This document shows, one piece after another, positions 24,956 to 32,754 of a stretch of DNA of 64,000 bases. The notes beneath the pieces are model-generated. The model saw only the letters and a program-made list of their open reading frames with translations. It was not told the origin of the DNA and did not search any database. Position 1 is the stretch's first letter; every line of letters starts with the position of its first letter. Origin of the DNA: Streptomyces hyderabadensis (GTDB lineage Bacteria > Actinomycetota > Actinomycetes > Streptomycetales > Streptomycetaceae); the NCBI RefSeq assembly GCF_020404845.1, contig NZ_JAIOJZ010000020.1, forward strand, positions 62,001 to 126,000, written 5' to 3'. A program made the position numbers and the translations under genes.

Positions 24956-25396
24956 TCAGGGCGGTGGCCAGGCGTTGGCCATCTGGAAGGAGACCACCGT
25001 TCCGCCGAAGCGGCTGGGGCCGGCTTGCCAGGAGTCGGCGACGGCGTCGACGAGTAGCAGCCCGCGCCCGTGCGCGTCGTTGGCCTCCGGGCACCTGGTC
25101 CGCACGCTCTCCGGGAGCCCCGGGTTGTGCACCTCGACCCGGAGCGACGCCTCCACACGGAACCACTCGACCCGGACGAGCCAAGGTGCGTCTGACGTGC
25201 CGTGGACGACGGCATTGGTCACCAGCTCGGAGAGCAGCAGGACACAGTCGTCGATCGAGCACGTCAGCTGGTAGGGAGTGACGAACTTTCGGAACCAGCG
25301 TCTGGCCCGGGGCACGGACTCGGCGACGGGGTGCAAGGTCATCGCGCCGAGGCGCGGTGACTCCGCACAGGGATAGCGGTCGATCGCGTAGGTCAC
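24956..25396 (-). CDS. RsbW/anti-sigma-type GHKL ATP-binding protein
   Basis: 146 residues from GTG 25394-25396. The GHKL N-box is ELVTNAVVHG near residue 57 and the G-box DAHGRGLLLVDAVADSW near 108, followed by a short FGGTVVSFQM end. Streptomyces has dozens of such stand-alone HATPase_c_2 proteins; some act as anti-sigma kinases, most are uncharacterised. It lies just after a 42-residue ORF, and the pair is divergent from a GntR gene with TCTAGA-type sites between. A decayed relative lies at 21660-21740. Confidence 0.85.
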   Translation of the reverse strand: MTYAIDRYPCAESPRLGAMTLHPVAESVPRARRWFRKFVTPYQLTCSIDDCVLLLSELVTNAVVHGTSDAPWLVRVEWFRVEASLRVEVHNPGLPESVRTRCPEANDAHGRGLLLVDAVADSWQAGPSRFGGTVVSFQMANAWPPP

Positions 25397-25402
25397 CCGC
25401 GC

Positions 25403-25531
25403 TCACTCCCCGCTGCTGAGGCCGCAAGGGGGGTGCTGCCGCCGCTTCCCTGTGTCCGGGGCGGGCGGCTGAGTTGGCTCTCTCTCTGTTGAGACCACGG
25501 CAGCAGACGGATCGATCGCGTGCGACGTCAT
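25403..25531 (-). CDS. Possible 42-residue peptide upstream of the ATPase gene
   Basis: ATG 25529-25531 has a GAGGGG ribosome site eight bases upstream and ends at TGA 25403-25405, seven bases before the ATPase GTG. The sequence begins MTSHAIDPSAAVV and ends CGLSSGE, hydrophilic and Pro/Arg-rich. Spacing suggests a translated leader ORF coupled to the ATPase gene; there is no homology I recognise. Confidence 0.4.
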   Translation of the reverse strand: MTSHAIDPSAAVVSTEREPTQPPAPDTGKRRQHPPCGLSSGE

Positions 25532-25564
25532 ACGGCACCCCTCGCTCGGGAAGTCACTGCTACA

Positions 25565-25600
25565 TCTCTAGACAGGTACTGTGACGAACATCTCTAGAGA
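25565..25600. promoter_or_regulatory. Two TCTAGA operators between the ATPase and GntR genes
   Basis: TCTCTAGACA (25565-25574) and the perfect palindrome TCTCTAGAGA (25591-25600) share a TCTAGA core. A third copy, TGTCTAGAGA at 25683-25692, is the exact reverse complement of the first. Confidence 0.65.
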
Positions 25601-25682
25601 CGTCAAGCTGCCCTCGTCCGGAGGCCCTTGGGAAGGTTGAGCCCTACTCGCGGCGAGCAGGCCGCCAACCTGTGGCCTAAGG

Positions 25683-25692
25683 TGTCTAGAGA
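25683..25692. promoter_or_regulatory. Third TCTAGA operator, next to the GntR ribosome site
   Basis: TGTCTAGAGA abuts the GAAGGAGAGGAGG ribosome site of the GntR gene. A repressor bound here would block the GntR gene itself, so autoregulation is likely. Confidence 0.6.
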
Positions 25693-25711
25693 AGGAGAGG
25701 AGGCCCGCGGG

Positions 25712-26470
25712 ATGGCCAGTGCCGGAGACGACCGACGGCCCAAGTACCAGCGGATCGCGGACACGCTGCGTGAAGCGATCCGGTCGGGCGAGTACGGTCC
25801 CGGTGATCGGCTCCCGGGGGAGAACGACCTCATGGCCACGCACGGCGTGGCGCGCATGACGGCCCGCCAGGCCTTGAGCGTCCTCCGGGACGAAGGCGTC
25901 GCCGAGGCCCGCAAGGGCGCCGGTGTGTTCGTCCGGGAGTTTCGCCCGCTTCGACGCCGGGGCATTCAGCGTCTGGCCCAGCAGCAATGGGGCAACGGCA
26001 AGTCCATCTGGGCGGTCGACATCGAGGACCGCTCCCTGGAGGTGGACCGGGTCGCCGTGTCGGAGGAAGTCGCGCCTGAGGGCGTCGCCGCGGTCCTGGA
26101 GCTGGCCGACGGGGAGGCGGTGTGCGTGCGGCGTCGGCGCTTCGTCCTGGACGGCAAGCCGGTCCTGCTCGCGACGAGCTACTTGTCCGCCGCGCTGGTC
26201 GCCGGGTCCGCGATCACTCAGGAGGACACCGGGAAGGGCGGGACGTACGCCCGGCTCGGCGAACTCGGCCACGGGCCGGTTCACTTCCGTGAGGAGATCC
26301 GCTCACGCATGCCCTCGAAGGGCGAGGCCGACCAGTTGGGCATGGCCGCGGGCACCCCGGTCATCGTCATCTGCCGCACCGCGTTCACGGCCGAGGGTCG
26401 TGCCATCGAGGTCAACGAAATGAAGCTGGACGCCGCCTCGTACGTCTTGGAGTACGACTTCGACGCGTAG
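25712..26470 (+). CDS. GntR-family (HutC type) regulator
   Basis: 252 residues from ATG 25712. The winged helix covers about residues 10-80 (YQRIADTLREAIRSGEYGPG, LPGENDLMATHGVARMTARQ, GAGVFV). The UTRA-type effector domain follows (about 95-250), with the LDGKPVLLATSYL and AAGTPVIVICRTAF strands. HutC-type GntR proteins sense small metabolites. The three TCTAGA sites upstream are the probable operators, linking it to the divergent ATPase operon. Confidence 0.9.
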   Translation: MASAGDDRRPKYQRIADTLREAIRSGEYGPGDRLPGENDLMATHGVARMTARQALSVLRDEGVAEARKGAGVFVREFRPLRRRGIQRLAQQQWGNGKSIWAVDIEDRSLEVDRVAVSEEVAPEGVAAVLELADGEAVCVRRRRFVLDGKPVLLATSYLSAALVAGSAITQEDTGKGGTYARLGELGHGPVHFREEIRSRMPSKGEADQLGMAAGTPVIVICRTAFTAEGRAIEVNEMKLDAASYVLEYDFDA

Positions 26471-26586
26471 GCCGCGCGGTTTCGCTCCATCCCACGGGTG
26501 TGGGGCCCCAGTGTTGGGACGAGCGTGAGACTGACTCCGTGCCTGAGGGGTGCCTGAGGGCGCTCGCCCGACGCTGGTGGGGCCAG

Positions 26587-26646
26587 GAGGGCCTCGTGGC
26601 TGTGCGGAAACAGATCGTTCGGTTCAGGCACGCGCACGAGGCCCTC
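26587..26646. terminator. Long inverted repeat between convergent genes
   Basis: GAGGGCCTCGTG and CACGAGGCCCTC are perfect complements separated by 36 bases. They lie between the GntR gene and the convergent hydrolase gene and could serve as a bidirectional terminator. Confidence 0.4.
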
Positions 26647-26693
26647 GCCGTGCCGGGTCGCTTCGACGCGGTGAACTCGGCGGCCGGGGGCCG

Positions 26694-27575
26694 TTACTGG
26701 TGGGTGGCCAGGAAGGGCAGGAGGACGTCGGTCATCTCGTCCGGTACTTCCTCCGCGAGGTCGTGGCCGGCGTCGAAGACGTGGCCGGTGACGTCGTGGG
26801 CCATGAGCCGCATCTGGGACTCGCAGCGGTCGCCGATGAACGCGGAGCCGCCCAGGGCCAGGACCGGGATGTCCAGCTTCTTCTGTGCGGCCTGCCGGTT
26901 CTGTTCGGCGTCGACGAGCATGGCCCGGTAGATGGAGAGCATCGCGCGGATGCCGCCGGGCATGGAGTAGCAGCGCACGTATTCGTCGACCGCCTCGGGG
27001 GTGGCGGTGTCGGGCCGACTGCGCTCGTACTTGATCATGTAGGTGATCAGCTCGCGCTCGTGTCCGCTGATCAGCATCTCGGGTACGTCGGGCTGGAAGT
27101 AGAAGCCCAGGTGCCACAGGTGCATGCCGCTGGAGACGTTCTCGGGGGTGAGGGCCGTGTGGTCCTCGAAGCCGAATCCCGGGAACAGCGCCTCGGCGAA
27201 CACGAGGGCGGTGACGTGGTCGCGGTGGCGGGCGGCGAGCTGGTAGCCGATCACCGCTCCCCAGTCCTCGCCCACCACGGTGTACGTCCGGTGCCCGAGG
27301 TGGTTCATCAGCTCGGCGATGTCGTCGCTCATGGTCGCGGAGTCGTAGCCGTCCGACGGCCGGGCGGAGTCGCCGAGACCGCGGAGGTCCGGCACGACGA
27401 CGGTGTAGTGGGGCGTCAGCCTGGGAACGAGGTGGCGCCAGTGGTAGCTGGTCTTGGGTACGCCGTGCAGGAGCACCACCGCGGGGCCTGACCCGGCCGT
27501 GCGGTAGTGGAGACTCGTTCCGTTCACGGCGGCTCGGCCCGTGCGGACGGGCGTTCCCTCGTGGTCGAACATCAT
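26694..27575 (-). CDS. Alpha/beta hydrolase, epoxide-hydrolase-like
   Basis: 293 residues from the first ATG of an ATGATG pair (27573-27575), with a purine-rich GAAGAAGAA tract before it. The oxyanion motif is LLHGVPKTSYHW, the nucleophile elbow VGEDWGAVIG with Asp as nucleophile, and the catalytic His lies in DAGHDLAEEVP. Asp in the elbow is the mark of epoxide hydrolases and haloalkane or fluoroacetate dehalogenases rather than esterases. It follows the 449-residue gene by 44 bp, probably in one operon controlled by the TetR gene upstream. Confidence 0.88.
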   Translation of the reverse strand: MMFDHEGTPVRTGRAAVNGTSLHYRTAGSGPAVVLLHGVPKTSYHWRHLVPRLTPHYTVVVPDLRGLGDSARPSDGYDSATMSDDIAELMNHLGHRTYTVVGEDWGAVIGYQLAARHRDHVTALVFAEALFPGFGFEDHTALTPENVSSGMHLWHLGFYFQPDVPEMLISGHERELITYMIKYERSRPDTATPEAVDEYVRCYSMPGGIRAMLSIYRAMLVDAEQNRQAAQKKLDIPVLALGGSAFIGDRCESQMRLMAHDVTGHVFDAGHDLAEEVPDEMTDVLLPFLATHQ

Positions 27576-27619
27576 GTTCTTCTTCTTCAACTCTCCTGGT
27601 GTGCGTGGCGATGCGGGCG

Positions 27620-28969
27620 TCAGGGGGCCGGTGCCGGGTCGACGAGGATCGTCAGGCGGCTCGGTCCGGTGCCGTCCGTGGTCGTCCGGGCAGCGGAACG
27701 GCCGGCGGAACGGTCCGCGGGGCGCAGGGTGAGGTTCTCCGGGTAGAGCCGGCCGAGCAGGGCCAGTACGACGAGGCCGTCCTGGCCGGTGGCGTCCAGG
27801 GTGACGTCGCCGTCCTGCGTCCACACCAGTCCCGGCGCGCGCAGTGCGGACCAGGCGTCGGCGGTGCCGGGTGCGTCGCCTGCGTCGGGGCTCTCACGCT
27901 GGGTGAAGCGGTGGCCGCGCAGGGCTTGGCCGAGGTCGACGTGGGCGGTGGTGCCGTCGCGGGTGACCTCGATGCGGGCGGTGCGGGTCCCGTCGACGAC
28001 CGGTGCGGTGACGGGACGGGCGGCGAGCGGGCCGGACGCGGTGGTGGCGGGCGGCAGGTCCTCGACGAGCGTGCGGGGTGCGGCGTAGTAGTCCTGTATC
28101 TCGGCGACGTACGTGGCGGCTTCACCGACGGACGGGTCGGGGCGCCAGGTCAGCAGGTGCCGGGGCGCGGTCAGGGGCGGCTGGTCGAGGACGGCGGGGA
28201 GGGCGGTGCCGCCACTCGCGTCGAAGCCGTAGCCGGCCGGGCCGGAGGTGCCGGTCACGACGGTGCGGGCGAAGGCCACGATGCTGGTGTGCCGGATCTG
28301 CCGTACCAGGAGTTCGGTGAGGAACGCGTCGCGGGCCGGCTCGGTGTGCCGCAGTCCGGTCGGGGTGATCGGGAGCGGGGCGTCCTGCCAGTTGGTGAAG
28401 GGCAGTACGGCGTCGCGCAGCAGGACGATCTGGTGCAGCCACTCGTTGTAGAGCTGCATCGTGACCGGTCCGCCGCGGCGTCCGCGGAGCAGATCGGCTG
28501 CGGGAGGGGTGAGCAGGTGGCCGTAGCAGTGGCTGCGGACGACCAGCGGGCCGGCGGGCAGCGGTACCGGGGCGGTCAGCAGCCTCTTCAGCGCCTCGGT
28601 CGACCAGGAGGCCAGCTCCTGGCCGATCGTCTCGGCCTGAGCGCCCAGTTCGCGCGCTGCCGAGGCGCTGTCCGGGCCGAGGAACAGCGGGAGGGAGGTC
28701 TCCCGGGTGCCGAGGGCGAGCGTCGCGCGGATCTGACCCTCCAGCACCTCGATGTCGGCGCTGGTGAGGGCGTTGTCGTCGATGATGCCCTGGAGCAGCG
28801 GCTCGGTGGCGGTGAAGAACTCGCGGGCGGTCAGGGTGGTGCCGGCCGCGGGGAAGGTGTTCCAGCGGCTTCCGCCGAGAGCGGCGGGCGTGGCCGGGAT
28901 GGCGGGCGTAGTCGGGATGGCGGGCGCAGTCGGGGTGACGGGCGTAGTCGGGATGGATGTGCGGGGCAT
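27620..28969 (-). CDS. Unrecognised 449-residue protein with repetitive N-terminus
   Basis: The ATG at 28967-28969 has a good CGGAGGACC ribosome site. Residues about 5-32 are a Pro/Thr/Ala repeat (TPTAPAIPTTPAIPATPAA). The rest is a folded-looking protein with motifs I cannot place: LTAREFFTATEPLLQG, LPLFLGPDSASAAREL, RSHCYGHLLTPPAADLL, MQLYNEWLHQI. No signal peptide or membrane helix is visible. The gene lies between a TetR regulator and an epoxide-hydrolase-like gene on the same strand, so a shared inducible pathway is likely. Confidence 0.7.
   Translation of the reverse strand: MPRTSIPTTPVTPTAPAIPTTPAIPATPAALGGSRWNTFPAAGTTLTAREFFTATEPLLQGIIDDNALTSADIEVLEGQIRATLALGTRETSLPLFLGPDSASAARELGAQAETIGQELASWSTEALKRLLTAPVPLPAGPLVVRSHCYGHLLTPPAADLLRGRRGGPVTMQLYNEWLHQIVLLRDAVLPFTNWQDAPLPITPTGLRHTEPARDAFLTELLVRQIRHTSIVAFARTVVTGTSGPAGYGFDASGGTALPAVLDQPPLTAPRHLLTWRPDPSVGEAATYVAEIQDYYAAPRTLVEDLPPATTASGPLAARPVTAPVVDGTRTARIEVTRDGTTAHVDLGQALRGHRFTQRESPDAGDAPGTADAWSALRAPGLVWTQDGDVTLDATGQDGLVVLALLGRLYPENLTLRPADRSAGRSAARTTTDGTGPSRLTILVDPAPAP
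28884..28960. repeat. Imperfect 18-bp tandem repeat in the 449-residue gene
   Basis: Units of the type GGGCGTAGTCGGGATGGC recur four to five times and encode the Pro/Thr/Ala N-terminus. Confidence 0.65.
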
Positions 28970-29085
28970 GGGTCCTCCGGAGTCTTCGGTCAGGGTGCGG
29001 GCGGGGCGGGGTCGCCGGATTCCGTGTCCGGGCGGGCACCGGCGATTTTCTGGATCGTCTGTTACAGATTCCGGGCATGAAAAAG

Positions 29086-29664
29086 TCAGTCGAGGGCGGC
29101 CAGCGCGACCTCCATGAGGGGTTCGAGGGTGCGGGCGTCCGGCGTGATCTTCGCGGAGACCAGCAGTCCGTTGAGGAAGGTGACGAGGAAGGCGGCGAGG
29201 GTGTCCGGGTCGTGCCGCCTCGCGATCTCGCCCCGCTCCGCCGCGGCCCGCAGTACTTCGGCGAGCGCGTCCCGGCTGGCGTCCTGCATGTCGCGCACGG
29301 TGCGCCGGGTCGCCGCGTCCTGAGGCAGGCGCTCGCAGGCGGCATTGACCGCCAGGCAGCCCCGGCCGTCGTCCCCCGCGGCGATCCGGACCCGCTCGAC
29401 CAGCATCGTGCGGATCGCCGACCGGGCGTCCGCCCCTTCCTCCAGGCTGCGCAGGGCGGCCGCCGCGAGGGTGGTGCGGTAGTGCTCCAGCGCCGCCCGG
29501 TAGAGGCCGTCCTTGTCGCCGAACGCGGCGTACAAGGATCCTTGCCCGATCCCCAGGTGCCCGGTCAGGTCGCGCACCGAGGTGGCCTCGTAGCCGCGTG
29601 TCCAGAACAGCTCCATCGCGCGGCTCACCGCCGCTTCGGTGTCGAACTCCCGGGTTCTTGCCAT
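29086..29664 (-). CDS. TetR-family regulator
   Basis: 192 residues from ATG 29662-29664 (GGTGGAG ribosome site). The HTH is AMELFWTRGYEATSVRDLTG then IGQGSLYAAFGDKDGLYRAA, typical of AcrR/NemR-like TetR proteins. The C-terminal TetR_C-like region has CLAVNAACE, where a Cys could be reactive. A 16-bp palindrome lies 13 bp upstream of its start. It is the first gene of a leftward group with the 449-residue and hydrolase genes. Confidence 0.9.
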   Translation of the reverse strand: MARTREFDTEAAVSRAMELFWTRGYEATSVRDLTGHLGIGQGSLYAAFGDKDGLYRAALEHYRTTLAAAALRSLEEGADARSAIRTMLVERVRIAAGDDGRGCLAVNAACERLPQDAATRRTVRDMQDASRDALAEVLRAAAERGEIARRHDPDTLAAFLVTFLNGLLVSAKITPDARTLEPLMEVALAALD

Positions 29665-29676
29665 GGCTCCACCGTA

Positions 29677-29692
29677 ACCGATCTGGATCGGT
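29677..29692. promoter_or_regulatory. TetR operator (16-bp palindrome)
   Basis: ACCGATC-TG-GATCGGT is perfectly symmetric and ends close to the TetR start codon. Autoregulation is the simplest reading. Confidence 0.65.
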
Positions 29693-29820
29693 CGCTCAAG
29701 AAAGGAGTCTTCGGTCGCCTGGTCGTGCGCTGACCTGCAGGCCAGAGGGGATGCGGGAGGTAGCCGAGCGTGCTTCGCTGGTATACGCAACTGCACACTC
29801 ACGATGCGAGGACGGATCTC

Positions 29821-30012
29821 ATGAGTGCCAGCGGAGAAGTTCGCGCCCGACTCCAGCAGATGTGTGACAAGGCCCAGGAGTTGAAGGCCGCCTCGGAACG
29901 GGCCGACGACCCCGGCGAGCGCAAGCGGCTCCAGGAGAAGGCGCGAAGGCTGCAGAGCCAGAGCGAAGAGGAAAGCATGGAGCGGGGCGGGGACATCTAT
30001 CCGCCGGAGTGA
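29821..30012 (+). CDS. Small coiled-coil protein (DUF6381-like)
   Basis: 63 residues from ATG 29821. Nearly all of the sequence is helical heptad-like (RARLQQMCDKAQELKAAS, ERKRLQEKARRLQSQSEEE), ending GGDIYPPE. It resembles a small streptomycete family I recall as DUF6381, with no known role. No operon partner is evident; the next plus-strand gene is 184 bp away. Confidence 0.65.
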   Translation: MSASGEVRARLQQMCDKAQELKAASERADDPGERKRLQEKARRLQSQSEEESMERGGDIYPPE

Positions 30013-30150
30013 GGCCCCGGCTCCCAGGGCCCCGGCAGTACGGCGTCCGGTGGGCTACGGTGTGCAGTCATGACTACCGGGACGGCTTCGCGCCACACAC
30101 GGATTGGTGACCCGGTGCTCCGCTGAGCGCCGCGCGGGCTCCGCCTCCCG

Positions 30151-30185
30151 TCGTGTTGATCACAGGCTTGACGCATCAACCACGA
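30151..30185. promoter_or_regulatory. Inverted repeat upstream of the dienelactone hydrolase gene
   Basis: TCGTGTTGAT and ATCAAC-C-ACGA are complementary apart from one inserted base, 14 bases apart. The repeat ends 11 bp before the ATG at 30197. It could be an operator or a leader hairpin. Confidence 0.45.
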
Positions 30186-30196
30186 CAGGAGAGTTC

Positions 30197-30940
30197 ATGC
30201 CCACCAAGATGCTGCAGATCCCCACCGCGGACGGACAGGCCGACGCGTTCGCCGCCTTCCCCGGGAGTGCGGGGCCGCACCCCGGGGTGCTGATGTACCC
30301 GGACGGCTTCGGGATCCGGCCCGTGCTGCGGGAGATGGCCGGTGAACTGGCCGGGCACGGGTACTACGTACTCGTCCCCAACTTCTTCTACCGGCACGGC
30401 CCGGCACCGGTGATCGAGCTTCCCGAGCACATCGGAGAAGAGGAGCGACCCGCGGTCTTCGAGCGGCTGATGCCCATGATCGAGGCGCACACCGCAGAAC
30501 GCGCCCTGAGGGACGCCGACGCCTTCCTCACGTTCCTCACCGCTCAGGCCGAGGTCGGCGCCGGGCCGGTCGCGGTGACCGGGTACTGCATCGGCGGTCT
30601 CCTGGCGACGCGCACCGCCGTGGCCCACCCGGGGCAGGTGGCCGCCCTCGCCGCATTCCACGCGCCGGTGGGAGCCGACGGGCCCGACAGTCTCTCCGGG
30701 CTCACCGCCGAGGCCCACTTCGGGCACGCGGAGGGCGACTTGACGCCCGAGGCCCTCAGTGAGCTGAACCAGGCACTGGACGCCGCCGGTGTCCGCCACA
30801 CCTCCGAGATCTACCCCGGCACCGTCCACGGGTTCACGATGGCAGACACCGATGCCTTCGACTCGGCCGCGCTTCAACTGCACTGGGACCGTCTGCTGCC
30901 CCTGCTCGACCGCGCCCTGGCCGGTGGCCCCGGTCAGTGA
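30197..30940 (+). CDS. Dienelactone hydrolase family protein
   Basis: 247 residues from ATG 30197 with an AGGAG ribosome site. The Cys nucleophile elbow is GYCIGG, and the catalytic His lies in YPGTVHGFT. Asp in GHAEGD completes the likely triad. Family members hydrolyse dienelactone or related esters in the cytoplasm. Its 3' end overlaps the convergent regulator gene by seven bases. Confidence 0.88.
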   Translation: MPTKMLQIPTADGQADAFAAFPGSAGPHPGVLMYPDGFGIRPVLREMAGELAGHGYYVLVPNFFYRHGPAPVIELPEHIGEEERPAVFERLMPMIEAHTAERALRDADAFLTFLTAQAEVGAGPVAVTGYCIGGLLATRTAVAHPGQVAALAAFHAPVGADGPDSLSGLTAEAHFGHAEGDLTPEALSELNQALDAAGVRHTSEIYPGTVHGFTMADTDAFDSAALQLHWDRLLPLLDRALAGGPGQ

Positions 30941-31254
30941 GCCGGGTCCGGTGGTGCCGTGATCGCGCGCAGTGCCGCCAGGTGGCCCTGATACGCGGCT
31001 CGGCCCTGGCGGGTCAAGCGGAGCCACACGCGCTGGCGGGTGTCGCGGACGGCCTTGCGCTGCTCGACGTAGCCGGCGTCCATCAGGACCGTGACGTGCT
31101 TGCTCAGGGCCGAGGCGGAGAGCCCGAGTCTCCTCTGGACCAGGGCGAACTCCGCCTCGCCAGCCGCCTCCAGGAGGGCGCAGACGCGCAGCCGGTGCGG
31201 GGCGTGGATGGTGGTGTCGAAGCCCTCCATCGGGTCGCCGTCTCCGGTGCTCAC
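30934..31254 (-). CDS. Winged-helix transcriptional regulator (ArsR/MarR-like)
   Basis: 106 residues from GTG 31252-31254, which overlaps the TGA of the upstream membrane gene (GTGA), with a CGGAGGACC ribosome site. LRVCALLEAAGEAEFALVQR then LGLSASALSKHVTVLMDAGYV is a winged-helix module for which the recognition helix is SASALSKHVTVL. A basic wing follows (RKAVRDTRQRVWLRL). It is translationally coupled to a four-helix membrane protein, a common pair in actinobacteria. The palindromes at 31746-31791 are its probable targets. Confidence 0.88.
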   Translation of the reverse strand: MSTGDGDPMEGFDTTIHAPHRLRVCALLEAAGEAEFALVQRRLGLSASALSKHVTVLMDAGYVEQRKAVRDTRQRVWLRLTRQGRAAYQGHLAALRAITAPPDPAH

Positions 31255-31742
31255 GCGGTCCTCCGGTGCAGGCGTACGAAGGTGAGGTGGAAGCCGACGG
31301 ACACCGCCGCGCCGATCAGCGAGGCCGCGACGAGCCACACCGGCTCTCCCGTGGCACGGAAGGCGTACGGTCCGCCGACCAGCAGCAGGGGCAGGCCGAC
31401 CATGAGCGGCAGGGTCGCCCGCTTCGGCAGTACGTCCATGCGCAGGGCCACGCCGGTCTTCTCCCGCCACGCCTTCGCCGCGACGGAGAAGAGCGCCGCG
31501 TAGAGCGCGGTAATCGCCAGCATGGTGGCCATCCAGGCCGAGCGTGGCAGCAACCAGTCACGGTCGGCCACGATGCCGCCGAGGGCGATCGGAAGCGCCG
31601 CAGCGTAGAGCGTCAGCGTGATGAAGAACCAGGTCGGCCACGGCGTGGCGGTCAGTGCCGTGGTCGAGACCCGGACGCGCTCGGTGTCGGCCAGGGCGGC
31701 GCGGGCCTGCTCCGGCGTGAGTGGTACCCCGTTGCTTTCCAT
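31251..31742 (-). CDS. Four-helix membrane protein coupled to a regulator
   Basis: 163 residues. Hydrophobic helices are WFFITLTLYAAALPIALGGI, MATMLAITALYAALFSVAA, LPLMVGLPLLLVGGPYAF and VWLVAASLIGAAVSVGFHL. No catalytic motif. Its stop overlaps the start of the regulator gene, so the pair is co-expressed; the protein may act as a sensor or simply share regulation. Confidence 0.82.
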   Translation of the reverse strand: MESNGVPLTPEQARAALADTERVRVSTTALTATPWPTWFFITLTLYAAALPIALGGIVADRDWLLPRSAWMATMLAITALYAALFSVAAKAWREKTGVALRMDVLPKRATLPLMVGLPLLLVGGPYAFRATGEPVWLVAASLIGAAVSVGFHLTFVRLHRRTA

Positions 31743-31745
31743 GAC

Positions 31746-31791
31746 GGAAACAATAGCAGTCTGTTTCCGGCGTGGAAAGTGTCGGGTTTCC
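31746..31791. promoter_or_regulatory. Two GGAAA/TTTCC inverted repeats over the membrane-regulator promoter
   Basis: GGAAACA (31746-31752) pairs with TGTTTCC (31762-31768), and GGAAA (31774-31778) with TTTCC (31787-31791), each with a nine- or eight-base spacer. A TATTGT -10-like box lies inside the first. This is a good operator pair for the coupled winged-helix protein. Confidence 0.6.
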
Positions 31792-31851
31792 GGAGTGGCA
31801 AGTGGAGAGTTCGCAGGTTGCGGGGCGGAGCCGGCGCCGTCGAGGAGAACT

Positions 31852-32253
31852 TCAGTGCCCGGTGGGCCGCGTCCCCGAGTCGTCCCCGTCGGCGACCGCG
31901 TACCCCGGCACGGACGGCCACCGCACCGTCAGCACCACGGACTCCTCCTCCGCGTACCAGGAGTGGTCGACGCCCCTGCCCCACACGACGTAGTCGCCCT
32001 GCTCGGCCAGTACGACGCTGCGGCCGGGGAACTCCACCCGGAAGCGTCCGCTGACCAGGACCTGCAGGGCGGTGCGTTCCTCGCCGGAGACCCAGTGGGC
32101 GCGCTCGTCCCCCTTGGGGTGGACGCCCCACTTGATCTCCACGTCCTCGCTGTGCCGGGGGTCGGAGGGGTCCTTGAAGTGCCCCAGCAGCCACCCCCGG
32201 TCCAGTGCCGCGTCCTTGCCCGCGTTGCCCACGTACACGCTGTCCGTCGCCAT
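31852..32253 (-). CDS. Cupin-domain protein
   Basis: 133 residues. Cupin features are a double-stranded beta-helix with RTALQVLVSGRFRVEFPG, then a second strand set LAEQGDYVVWGRGVDHSWYA. Only some of the classical metal-binding His/Glu are present (HWVSGEE, DHSW). Monocistronic; the function is unknown. Confidence 0.8.
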   Translation of the reverse strand: MATDSVYVGNAGKDAALDRGWLLGHFKDPSDPRHSEDVEIKWGVHPKGDERAHWVSGEERTALQVLVSGRFRVEFPGRSVVLAEQGDYVVWGRGVDHSWYAEEESVVLTVRWPSVPGYAVADGDDSGTRPTGH

Positions 32254-32361
32254 GGCCCCGGAAGCTAGCAGTGGGAAATGCTTCGCCCCCGCCCGCCCCG
32301 CCGGATAGCGTCACAGCGCGTTCGTAGCGGTGCTTCCCACGTCGAGAGCGGGTTTTCGTCC

Positions 32362-32742
32362 ATGGCTTGTCGGATCAGTGAGCTGGTGCTCGGTTGCCGT
32401 GACCCCGAGGCGCTGGCGCGCTTCTGGTGCGAGGTGCTGGACTTCGTCGTGCTCGACCGCGAGGACAACGAGTACTTCGAGATCGGGCCGCGGGAAGGGT
32501 TCGGCGGGCCGCAGCCGACGATCATCCTCAGTCGCCGGGACGAGCCGGAGCCCGGCAAGTCCCGGCTGCACATCGACGTCAACGCCACCGACCGCGATCA
32601 GGACGCCGAGCTGGAGCGCCTGCTGAAGCTCGGGGCGCGTCCGGCCGACATCGGGCAGACCGGCGAGGAGCCGTGGCACGTCCTCGCCGATCCCGAGGGC
32701 AATGAGTTCTGTCTGCTCAAGGCCCGCATCAGGCCGCTGTGA
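32362..32742 (+). CDS. VOC-family (glyoxalase-like) protein
   Basis: 126 residues. Two beta-alpha-beta-beta-beta units are visible: ISELVLGCRDPEALARFWCE near the start and RLHIDVNATD near the middle, ending in ADPEGNEFCLL. This matches the Glyoxalase_6-type branch. Activity unknown; members include bleomycin-resistance-like and dioxygenase-like folds. Confidence 0.88.
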   Translation: MACRISELVLGCRDPEALARFWCEVLDFVVLDREDNEYFEIGPREGFGGPQPTIILSRRDEPEPGKSRLHIDVNATDRDQDAELERLLKLGARPADIGQTGEEPWHVLADPEGNEFCLLKARIRPL

Positions 32743-32754
32743 GTCGCCGGCCCG

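Noticed and set aside
26500..26690. Possible small gene between GntR and the hydrolase
   Set aside because: No ribosome site or conserved motif; the sequence is dominated by a long inverted repeat fitting a terminator.
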